Under the pieces are notes generated by a model. The model was not told the DNA's origin and did no database searches. It saw only the letters and a list, made by a program, of their open reading frames with translations. DNA of 64,000 bases from Lepidostoma basale (taxonomy: Eukaryota; Arthropoda; Insecta; Trichoptera; Lepidostomatidae), in NCBI GenBank assembly GCA_022606425.2, contig JAHDVF020000578.1:868001-932000 (forward strand), given 5' to 3'. Below, piece after piece: positions 12,485-24,400 of this stretch; position 1 is the first letter of the stretch, and each line of letters starts with the position of its first letter. The translations under genes and the position numbers were made by a program.

Positions 12485-15400
12485 TCATTTCACGCCTCTC
12501 ATAACGGTGTAATTATCTTCAATCACAGGTGGCGGGGGCTTTACAACAATGTTCATGTTGGTGGCCTGCACGATGGACGGAGAAATTTTACCGCACGGAG
12601 ACATTAGCACGTATTCTTCCTCGGCCACTTTCTGTTTCAGCCTCATTTCAGCCAAGTCAGCTTTACCAGTTAGCATTAGATGTAAAATATCTTGAGGGTA
12701 AGCGTTTCTGATTTCATTGTCCAAACATATGGTGGAGAGGTCTCTGGCATTCTCGTCGCTATTCTCCGAGCACCACTCCGCCGAAAGATTCAGATTGCTC
12801 CTCTTCTCTTCATAATCTTGATCGCGTACCCCATTCATGATATTAATACGGTAATCTAAATTTTCTTCAGATTTGGAACAACGATTTTCAATCAAGCGGG
12901 TGTTAATTTCGTCGCATCCTAAAGTTTCGCAGCTCTTTGCGACGTTTGTCATTCCGTTCATGTTCCCCAAGCCTCCCAATTTGCGTATAGCTTTCCCCAC
13001 TTTAGAATTCTTAATCATTTGTAAAGATTTACACGGGGCTACATGAAAATCAAACAATCTCTTGCGAGAAGGAAAGTTTTCCGACTCTTGGTAAGACCTC
13101 GCATCGTAAGTAGAAGATTTATCATCGGCATTTTTAGGGATTTGCGAATCGCTTTTGATTCTTTTACGAAAAACATCCAGAGCCGAATGAAGACGGTCGC
13201 GACTTTTGTAGGTGGATTTTGTAGAGGAGGTGTCCGAATTAAACTTGTTTTCTTTACGGGAAGTGGAAGATCTCGGCAGGGTGTTGGAGTCGTGGACAGA
13301 CCACTTGGTGTCTTCGGGCTCCAGCTGAGGAGTTGAGCATAGGCTGTCTTCTTCCATACCGGAATCACTTGCACTAAAAAAAAATACACATAATGAATAA
13401 ATGCGTAATACAAAATTTGTACAATTGATATAGGAGGCCCAATAAGGGGAAAGATACGTGGAAATATCATTATAATTTATAGATGAAAGCAAAAATGGCC
13501 GGACACAAAGCAGTTCTAGTTCCAACCCTTGTGTATGGGGTGGAGATGAGGTCTCTTAGACAGGTGTGTAGAACGATGAAGAAAGTATTATAAACAAAAT
13601 TATAAAAGGATCAATGCGATGGTTTGGACATATGTATCATTGGTGTATTGGAATGTAGTTCTGTGATGCTTTTGATATGTTGAAATAAATAAATGAAATG
13701 AAATAATTTAAATGAAATAGGGTACGCATGATGGAGAAAGAATGGTTAACGGGTATATGTTAACAATGTGATGGATTACAGAGAGAAGATTAATATCGGA
13801 GGAGGTAATTAATCAAATTTGAAAGGTCAGAAAGATTTCTGTCAGAAATCAGAAGAATCGACATGCATATATGACCCGCTATATGAATGTGGAAGAAACT
13901 AGAGAGGTGCGTCAGGATAAAGTAGTAAGCGGTCCATTCTCTCTGCCTACCCTTCCTCCAGAAGCGGCATGATGGTTAGTTATTGTTGTATTCAATGTCA
14001 CATTTCTCATGTTTTTCTGTTGACTGTTGGTGTTCCTATACATAGTGAAATTCTATTAAATTGAAGGAAATACCAACCTATCCAGTCTGCTGTTGTTTCT
14101 AGTCCTGGGTGGAAGTGGCGGGGGAAATTTTTTCCGGAGGGAGCAGCAGTCTGGCAGGACTTCGTAAGTATTCTCAGCCCGGCTGCGGCGAGGGCAGTCA
14201 TCTATCTCTTCATAGATCCCGGAAGCCACTGATACCCCGGAGCATCGCCGGCTGAAGCCAGAGGGTCTGGAGAGAAAACAGCACTTTAGACAATATATGA
14301 TACAAAGATAGATAACATACAATTACATTTTCTAAAATTAATTATAATTCTGCCTAGCGGTAGCATCACTAAAAAAAAGGTAAGACATGCTTATTGTCAT
14401 GTGATAATAAAATTTATATCACAATACACATCAATTTTATGGATGTGCCATCGCTTTCGAAATGGTTATCGGAGATAAAATTAGATAAAAACAAATTGTT
14501 ATACGTTTCCAATAAAAAATATATCAAATACCATAGATCTCCAAGTAGATAATAAAATTAATTAGCTATTGCATCAAACAATATTTATAGAGTCGATAAT
14601 GAGAAAATTCTAGATCTTAAAACATCAAGTATTTCAAAATGAGATTTATTTTAACTTTCAGAGAGTCTAGTTTAGATAGGTTTATAGTTAATTTTTAACA
14701 GTTTACATGGTTTAATTGTTAGAGGCACAATATGTCTTTTCACATTCAATCAATGTCACAAATACTGTCATTCAATTCAATCAATGCCACAAATACTTTG
14801 ATTCTAAATAACTAACCATCACGCCGTCTCCCCGAAGGGGTAGGCAGAAAGAATGGACTGCCACACTTTCTCTCGATTCCTCAACATTCATACATCGTGT
14901 CATGCACGCGCGTCGATTTCTCTGACTCGTCACATGGCCGACATTCAATATTTGATTTATTTGATTGTGCCACGTTTTCCTCGGTCTTCCTCTATTTCTG
15001 GTTCCATTTACATCGTTAACATAATTTTTTTTATCATTTTTTCTTCATTCATTCTTTCCATATGTCCAAACCATCTCTTAATGATCCTTTCATTATTTTT
15101 TTCATAACACTATCACTCGCACCGCATTCACTTTTTATATTTTCATTTGACACTCTTTCATACACAGAGTATCCGCACATTCGTCTAAGAGATCTCATTT
15201 CTACTTTGATTCAAAAATAATATATCCAATAAGTGTAATTCAAATGTGACATTAGAAAAAAAAAGGTTTAAAAGTATAAATTTACAATCTAGGCAAAAAA
15301 ATAACACACTCATATGCACCATATTTCCACAATATTTTTAGGGAAAAGTACTTATACGTACATACAAATCCGGTAAAATTATTGATATTATTTATGAATT

Positions 15401-18400
15401 TATAATTGGTATGAAGAAATAAAAGTATGTGCGATAAAAAAAACTTACTTGCGATTCTCGGGGAAGTTATGCAGAGGGGAAAGGACATCATCCACTTGCT
15501 CCAGGGACAGAGAAGTATTGCCCCTGAATCTCGGATTGCTGAGCAGGAGCCCGGCCGAAATAAGAGTGCACGCCATCTGAACACAATAACCGATTATTAC
15601 AAACTGTCGAAACCAAGGCTAAAGGTCCTCTAGAGTCAACGCAAGGTATGTGCCAGATAAACATATTTAATCTCGAAATTCCCCCGGTCGATTAAACGTG
15701 AATAAGGAATGATGAGCTTTTGTATTTCGAGCAATCAATCAGCTGATAAGATCCCAGAGTAATCCCCAATGAAGCCATAACAAAACTATTTTTTGATAAC
15801 AACTTGAAATATGGCGATGATAAGTAAATATTGACTCCTGCTCCAGTTGTTATTGAAAGGGACCTTTGCCTTGTTTGATAATAAAGAAAAGACATGACTT
15901 ACATATTTATGGCTGAAAATTTTGTGATATTTGGGTAATCCTATACCATATTTTGATTACATTAATAGATTTTTTGGATTTACCCACTCAAAACGAAAAT
16001 ATATGTTGTTTTATTACTGACAAAATTCTGGTCGGAGCAAAATGGTTATCTTTTAAAAAACAAAGTTACAAATTTTATGAATTAAATGAAATTGTATTGT
16101 TTTATTACTGACAAAATTCTGGCCGGAGCAAAACGGTTAGATGTTTAATAAACAAAGTTACAAATTTTATGAATTAAATGAAATTGTATTGTTTTATTAC
16201 TGCCAAAATTCTGGCCGGAGCAAAATGGTTAGTTGTTTAAAAAACAAAGTTACAAACTTTATAAATTAAAACACTATCAATTTTCCAAAATGGAATAAAC
16301 AGAGTTTTAAATCGTAAAAAAACATTATGCAATTCCATAGTGTTAAAGCCTTAAGTTTATAAAAAAGTGATTTAAAAAACTAAATTCACAAATATTTAAA
16401 TTTATATAAGTAAGATAATGTTGCATGGAAAGCAATGGGAAACTACCACATTAAAAAGTCCCAAGTGGTATCCCTGGAACCAACAAAGATGGTAATAGAC
16501 TTTGCTGTAAGCCAATCCTTGGTATTTAAACTTTTAAAAAATATAAGAAAATACACTTATTATTGTTCGTAATGTCTACTTCTAATGAAAATATGTGACT
16601 TAGTAAAATTATACAAAAAATCCTATAAGACACATATTTAATTGTGTGTACAATCGATTTGAAAGAATCAGAAAAATGAAATTATAATATTGTACATACC
16701 TTTCCTTTGAGAACAAATCCGTTATCATCAGTAGAAACTCTAACACTTGCATCAGACGGATCTTGGTCCCATTTGATGTTACTCTCAGAAGAAACTGGAC
16801 CACACGCTGAGAGACCTATCAAAGTTATTAGCACAATAAGCGGATGGATAAAATTGTTGTGATAATCCTAAATTCACAAAAATAGCACCAATGACAACCG
16901 TAAATAACACTAACTGATAATTTTTCTTTTTTTATCACACGCACGGCCGATAAAAATCTGCGACGCCAATTTAATCAATTTCGAGTTGAAATATTAATGT
17001 GATTGACGTCAGAGAGATGCAATCTATAATTTCACGCACACAATGAACAATGAAATCAAAATAAACAGGTGAAATACGCGCAGCCTGTTTGCTTGATAAC
17101 AGTACAACTGTACAAATCCTATGTTTATATACCATATTAATCCCGACTTGTTCTCAATCATATGAGAATAAATCACATGCATTAAGCAACATAATAAAGT
17201 AAAAATTGGAACTTAGGTCTTCGTCAGCTTGTCTCTATCCACTGCTGGACATAAGCCTCTCCCCCCTTAAGCCATTCCTCTCGGTCTCCTGCCAGTGTTC
17301 TCCAGGCTCTTCCCGTCGTCGCTGCACAATACCACCGCTCCACCTGGTAGGCTGTCTCCCGACATTTCTCCAGCCCAACCTTGGCCCCTCCATTCAGTAA
17401 CCCTCTGGTTCCATCATCATGTGCAGTCCATTGGCACTTCATCCTCGCAATGCGTATCCTTATAACAGTGACCCTGGTGCGTCTTATAATCACTACGTTG
17501 GCTATATGATCTCTAAGTGAGATATCCATCATGGATCTTTCCATGGCCCGTTGGGAAACTTTAATTTTGTGCATTACTTCTCTAGTCAACGTCCATGTCC
17601 CGCATCCATAGGTCATCACGGGTAACACCCAATGTTACACTTTTGTTTTGAACTTGGTGATCACAATTAAATTGAAAAAAAAAATTTGAATGCCTCAATT
17701 GGGTTCATTAATTAATTTATTACTTTTTTTAATCACTCATTACATCATATTGATTCTCGTGATAGGTAGCTAATCTATCGCAATTTTATTGTCACGTGAA
17801 TTCTACACCAGACTAAAGACAGTGTGACAATCACACTACCATATCCGGGAATTTAACCCGGGACCTTCGATGTGAGTTCGGCACTTGCCATGATGGTCAT
17901 CGGGTCGGGTTATAGATATCACAATCATTTGTGAAATTATAATTTACCCAGAAGTATTATAAAGGTATATTTCTATTATAAGAAAAGAGAAAATATTGTT
18001 AATCAAATATTAGTGGATAAATGATATAAATAGATCTAGGAAATAAATACCGTGACGTACATGTGAGAAAATCTAATTAATGTGATTAAAATCTAAAGTG
18101 ATTTAGTTTGTCAACCTGTTTATTCGTGTCCGCTTATTTATCAAATCATATCAAATCAGTATATTTTCTTGATTATAGTTTAAGGCATCAAAATGCACAA
18201 AAATGATAGTTTAAGGCATCTACTGTAAAAGGAAAATTTAATAAATTATTTAATAAATATAACCAGGAACGCATGAGATATGGGGCTATGACTTTAGGAA
18301 TACAAGGTACTCACTAAAGTCAAGAATATTTGTCTTCTGAACGTACTTTCTCTAATATGTTGATCTTTGAAGCGATCATGTTCAGCAGTTTGATTGCTCT

Positions 18401-21400
18401 CCCCATCGGCATCACCAGAGGCAGGTTGGTTCTGCATGTTGGAAGATAAAAGTCTGTGCTGACGCTGTCGAAGATAACCAACAGGAACACAAAGATGGAT
18501 ACCCTCCAAGATGACAGAATTCTCAAAGAATTCAATGATAAGTCTGAAGAAATGGGTGGACCCATCCCTCCTTATCTGTAGACTATTGGTGCCCAACATG
18601 CCCAAGAGGAATGCAGTGTGAAAAAGCCAATTGAGTTTCCTCCACATTCATAAATTGTAACATGCAAACTCGTTGATTTTTCCAAATTCATACGTGGCCG
18701 TCTTTGATCAATTTGATCATATCATGCTTTCCTTGGTCTTCCACAGCTTCTCTTTCCACTCACACTGCTCGTATATAACATTTTAACCATTCATCTCTCA
18801 TCCATTCAAACCATGCTTCCAAACCATCTCAAAGATCCCTTTTTCACTTTGCTTCTGATGTAATCATCTGCCTTACATTTCTTCCTTATTTCATCGTTAT
18901 TCAATCTCATTTCATATGGCAAAAGATCATTCACATGACACCCATTTGATGTTTGTAAAATCAAAGCCATAAAGGAGGAGATGCTATCCTTTAGCCAGTC
19001 CCTGGGGTTCATCGACGGACGTTTTGAGGAGTTCGAAAAGAAAATTACTGCTCTCGATGGAAGAATGAAGAAGGTTGACACGCTGGAAAGCGCCGTGACG
19101 GCTCTTTCTAATAAAATTGAGGAGCTGGAGCGTAGGGCTGACGATGGTGACCAGCGTGCTCGCCAATCGAACATAGAAATAACTGGACTTCCCGAACGAG
19201 CAAACGAGTGCCTGGTCGACGTGGTGCTAAACATTGCCAAAAAGTTGGGCGTTGGTCTAGAGGCACGGGACATTGACTTTGCTATGAGAGTCGCTCCAAA
19301 GTCTGTAGTATCCGGTCGACCAAAGCCCATTGTGGTAAAGTTCATGAGCAGGATGATTAAAGACACTCTTGTTGCCACAATTAGAAAGAGGCGTGGTCTA
19401 TCGACTGGAGATCTGGGGATCCCGGGCACATCCGTGCCTATCTTCATCAACGAGCACCTCTCCTTGCGTAATAAAAAATTGCACCTTACGGCGCGTCTAA
19501 GATGCAAGGAGAGGGGGTTTCGCTACACCTGGACGAGGGGGGGTACGGTATTTGTCCGGAAGAGTGACGGTTCTCCGGCACTCGCTATCAGGTCGATGCA
19601 GTGCATCGAAAAAAGCATTGTTTAATTACAATAATCATAATCTTTTTTGCCCTTTCCTTTTAATGTTAGTTTTTTTATCTTTTTATCTTTTTATTTTACT
19701 GGTCATCATCTGCGTTGATATGTCTCCATTATTATGTGATCGCTTAATTGTCTATATCGATTACCTACATTGGCGAGCTCCTTAATGTTTACTTACAGAA
19801 CACAAGAGGTTTGCGCACTAAAACCGATGTATTTTATTTCAATTCTGCAACCAGCGACCACTCAATATTGGCTCTCACTGAAACATGGCTGGGTCCTGAC
19901 ATTGCGTCTAGCGAACTGTTCGATGCTAGGTACGATGTTTGGCGATGTGATCGTGGCTCGCGTGGTGGGGGTGTGCTCCTGGCATGTTTGTCTCACCTTA
20001 ATGCTCGAGCCCGACCAGAATGGACATGTGAGGCTGAATCCATTTGGATATCATTGTCTCGCGGTACAAGTGGCCTTCCCGCAAATCTAAACATTACTTG
20101 CGTTTATATACCCAAAGGTTCAAATTATACTAAATATGTTGAAAGTTTTCTAGCACTACTCTCCAAGCTTGTCACAGATCGACCTGATGAAGATTTTCTT
20201 ATTTTGGGTGATTTCAATATGGCAGACATTCACTGGTCCCATAGCGCGAGCAACCAACCCCTTCTTCCCTCAAACTTCTCTTCCGCTTGTTCAGGTACCT
20301 TCGTCGATTACATATCCTTACTAGGTCTTCACCAGTTTAACTCAGTTAAAAACTCTCTTAATCGCACCCTTGATTTAATACTCAGTAACACATATCGTGT
20401 GTCTGGAATATCTCACTCAGCTTCTCCACTTGTACCCGAAGACTCTCATCATCCAGCCATTGATTTTATTCTATCGTCGGGATCTCTTCATTCGTTGCGC
20501 GAATCCCAACGCAGTGTTTACCTTTTCAAAAAGGGAAACTACGAATTAATTAATAATTTCTTATCTGGCGTTGACTGGACCAACATTTTATCCACATCTC
20601 CTCTTAACACCGCTGTGGATGCTTTTTATGACGTGTTGCACAGCTCAATCGACCAATTCGTACCTCTTAAGCACTTCAAGAACAGTGCCAATTTTCCACT
20701 CTGGTATAATACTCCTCTAATTAAACTCACAAAAGAGAAGATCAAGTATCATAAACGATTCACAAGGTACAAAAATCCTCTTGACTATTATACCTTCTCA
20801 TTGCTGAGAACCCGCCAGAAACGCATGGCCAGGGAGTGCTTGTCTCAATACATTCATTCTACAGAGCTGAATATTGCGAATAATCCGAAATACTTTTGGA
20901 ATTATGTTAAAAGTAAGCGTAAGAATAATAATTCTCTTCCTAAGACAATGTGTGTTGGTGGAAGTATTTCAATATGCGGTGGTAATAATATCTGCAATGC
21001 ATTTTCAAATTACTTTCAATCCGTGTTTGTTGACGAAACCACCCCTGTCACCCCCAATCCCTGCGAGTCCTCTATCATCAATACTATCGCTGGCTGCCCC
21101 ACTGACAGACCTACACTCGCCAGATACTTATCAGCCGTTGATATCAACAAAGGTGCTGGAAGCGATGGAATACCACCAATATATCTGTCCAACTGTGCTA
21201 AATCGCTCTCTGAACCACTTTCCATTATATTCACTCGTTCTCTGTCTGAAGGCTGCTTTCCAGATAAATGGAAAGAAGCCTTAATAACTCCAGTTCACAA
21301 ATCAGGATCCAAAAATGACATTGAAAACTATCGCCCTATCTCCATTCTATCTACCATAAGTAAGATCTTCGAGCGTATTATATATGACAATCTATATCCT

Positions 21401-24400
21401 TCTCTTAAATGTATTTTGAGCGAACAACAACATGGTTTTCTCCGTAATAAATCTGTCCTATCAAATTTGATACCATTTACAGATTATGCTATATCAAACA
21501 TGCACCGCGGACTCCAGACTGATGTCATATATACTGACTATGCCAAAGCTTTCGATAGAGTAAACCACAATGTACTTTTGGCTAAATTGAGTGGACTAGG
21601 AATTCACGGTGATCTCCTTAGATGGATAAACTCCTATATAAAAAATCGTAGGCAAGCAGTGGTGACTGGTGGCTTTAAATCAAACTTCGTGGGAATACCT
21701 TCCGGGGTTCCCCAGGGCTCCCATCTGGGACCTCTTTTCTTCATCCTATATATACACGACATTGGCAACTGCTTTCTCCACTCCAAGCATCTCCTTTTTG
21801 CTGATGATATGAAGGTCTTTCTGAAGGTTTCAGACACTTCTGACTGCCTTCGACTCCAGTCAGATCTTGACAGACTCTCTCATTACTGTATACTAAATAA
21901 ATTATCCATAAATGCAAACAAATGTCATAAGCTTTCACTGACGCGTAAAATGAACCCTCACAAACATGTGTACTCCATCAATGGTTCCATAATATCCGAT
22001 TCAGACCGCGTGAGAGATCTTGGAGTCACAATCGACCCTAAACTCACTTTCGTTAGTCATATTGATGACATGGTGGACAAATCTCTCAGAACGTTGGGAT
22101 TTATACTACGCACATGCAAACCTTTCCAAAATATCACTGCCCTTAAAGTATTATTTACAACCATGGTTCGCTCACGCCTTGAATATGTATCTCCCGTTTG
22201 GTCTCCTTATTATGCGGCACATATCCAACGCATTGAAAGAGTACAAAAAATGTTTATTAAACATATTAATTTTAAAATGTGCAAGTCATTCTCTGATTAC
22301 AAATCTGCCCTAATTTTTCACTCCTTGGACTCTCTTGAAAATAGACGTACTCTTCATGATATGATGTTACTTCATAAAATAATCCATTTTAAAATTGACA
22401 ATTCTGAACTTCTCAGCAAATTGTCACTCAACACCCCCATGTCTCGCACGAGACACACCGCGAACCAAGTTTTCCACCTTCCTGTTTATCGCACAAATTA
22501 CGCTCTGAGCGCGGCACTGTATCGAATCTGTGATATCTACAACAAACATTTTGGAGACATTGACGTCTTTCATTTGAGCGAGCGAAATTTTAAAAAAGTG
22601 ATCGGAGCAACATTTCGGCGCGGATGTGACCACGATGTAACATGATATTATAATACTTGTATATTACTTTTTATTTTATTTTATCTTAATTTAATTTTTA
22701 TTTCCAGTACTATAAGTATTTTAACTCTTAAATATTATGTATACCTTATTTTGTCTTAGTTTAACTTCAATGTTTCTCACTATCATTTGTTGATTGTTAA
22801 CTATTATTTTTAATCTGTGGTAGCATGTAATTGGCCTTATTTTAATTATTCTGAATGTTTCTTTTATATACATATGTTATTGATATCGCTGTATGTTACC
22901 CTAAATAAATAAATAAATAAATAAATAAAATAAATCTGATAAATTAGATTACACAAACGAAAGTGAAACTTACCCGAGTCTCGTTGATTCTCTTCAAGCA
23001 ATTCTTGGGGCATACGGAACAGGGCCCCCTCACTGCGGCTGATGCGGCGGTTCAGCTTCCTGAGCGTCACCTCGGGACTGTCGGAGAGTGAGCGTAGCTG
23101 CAGGCAGCGCAGAAGGGCACGCCCCGAGAGGCAGAACAGAACCAGCTCTCCTGGGCCAAACTCAAACTCCCTAACAAGAAAAATAAAATACTTATGACCT
23201 ATTCATCAAATCAGTTTATTTACTCAAAAGACATTACAAACTCTTTCAGAACAGGTAAAATACCAAGAACGCATGATACTGATTGCTGTTCAGTAGACTG
23301 ATTGCTTTTCCCACTGGCATCACCGGTTGGTTCTTATATTTTCATTTGACACATATACAGAGTATCCACATATTCGTCTAAGAGATCTCATTTCTACTGC
23401 ATTTATTCTACTTTCATCCTTCTTTTGCCAGTTCCATGGTTCGCTTCCATGCATAAGAAAGTATACGTTAACGATATAAATGGAGTACGGAGTCGAGGTG
23501 GACCAACGAAAATATGGCATAACTAAATTAATCAAATTTTAAAAGTTGGTAATGTTAAAAGTCGGAGGAAGCTAGAGGTGTCAGGATAGAGTAGTGTGGC
23601 AGTCCATTCTCTGCCTACCCCTGCGGAGAAATGGCGTGATGGTTTGTTGTTGTTGCCCACCAATTAATATTTTGACTTGAATCTGGTTGGTGCTTAAATT
23701 ATTTCATAGACTGCTGAAATGGTATCATATAACAATTTCACCTGATTGCACTCTCCGTAGTATATGCACACTACTTATCGCATTAGTTTAACAATGTAAA
23801 CATTGTGGTTTGATATCTGATAAGTAATTTTACAACTATTTACCAAGTATATCCACGATCGTAGAAGTATTTAATAGAGAGAAAATAATTTAAAATGCAC
23901 ACCTGTTGGTGACAATGGAACATATCTTGTTCTTATCTGCCATCTTCTCTGTTGGAAGCAGCTTCATGTTGTTGATATGGCTCCACGGAACTGACACTTT
24001 ACAGGTCTTGTTGTACAAGTGAGATATCTGGAAGCCATCCGCTGAGATGGTCAGGTGGCCGGACAGGCCCGTCAGGCCGCAGGAACTACTGAAGGTATTA
24101 TCCACTATGGAGACATTGAAAGAGCTCCTCTGATGAACCAGTTTTTCTAAAAACAATAAAACAATTAGAAATGTTATAAACTGATCAAATTTTAATTAAA
24201 TACACGGAAAAGGGGAAACTAAGAAATTGGAACATTTAATTTATTATGAGATCTCTTAGACGAATGTGTGATATTCTGTGTATGATAAAGTGTCGAATGA
24301 AAATATAATAAGTGAATGCGGTACGAACGATGGTGTTATGAACAAAATAATGAAAGGATCATTAAGATGGTTTGGACATATGGAAAGAATGAATGAAGAA

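Larger units (their letters stand above)
18962..22940 (+). mobile_element. CR1/Jockey-type LINE, near full length, intact ORF2, (AAAT)n tail
   Basis: ORF1 part (18981-19625, 214 aa) then ORF2 (19748-22645, 965 aa), ending with an (AAAT)n tail at about 22903-22938. It lies antisense in intron 4 of the Dok-like gene, ending only about 35 bp from the donor of exon 4 (22973). The element looks 5'-truncated within ORF1, since no upstream ORF1 start or 5' UTR is visible. Target duplications were not resolved. It is the youngest-looking element in the window because ORF2 is uninterrupted. Confidence 0.9.

Noticed and set aside
14853..15107. 84-codon plus-strand frame
   Set aside because: Antisense of the LINE fragment present in many copies.
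16609..16803. Alternative minus frame through the fifth exon of the Dok-like gene
   Set aside because: Only the frame reading SESNIKWDQDPSDASVRV joins both neighbouring exons in phase.
19748..22645. Large host gene
   Set aside because: Endonuclease and reverse transcriptase motifs and an (AAAT)n tail show it is a LINE.
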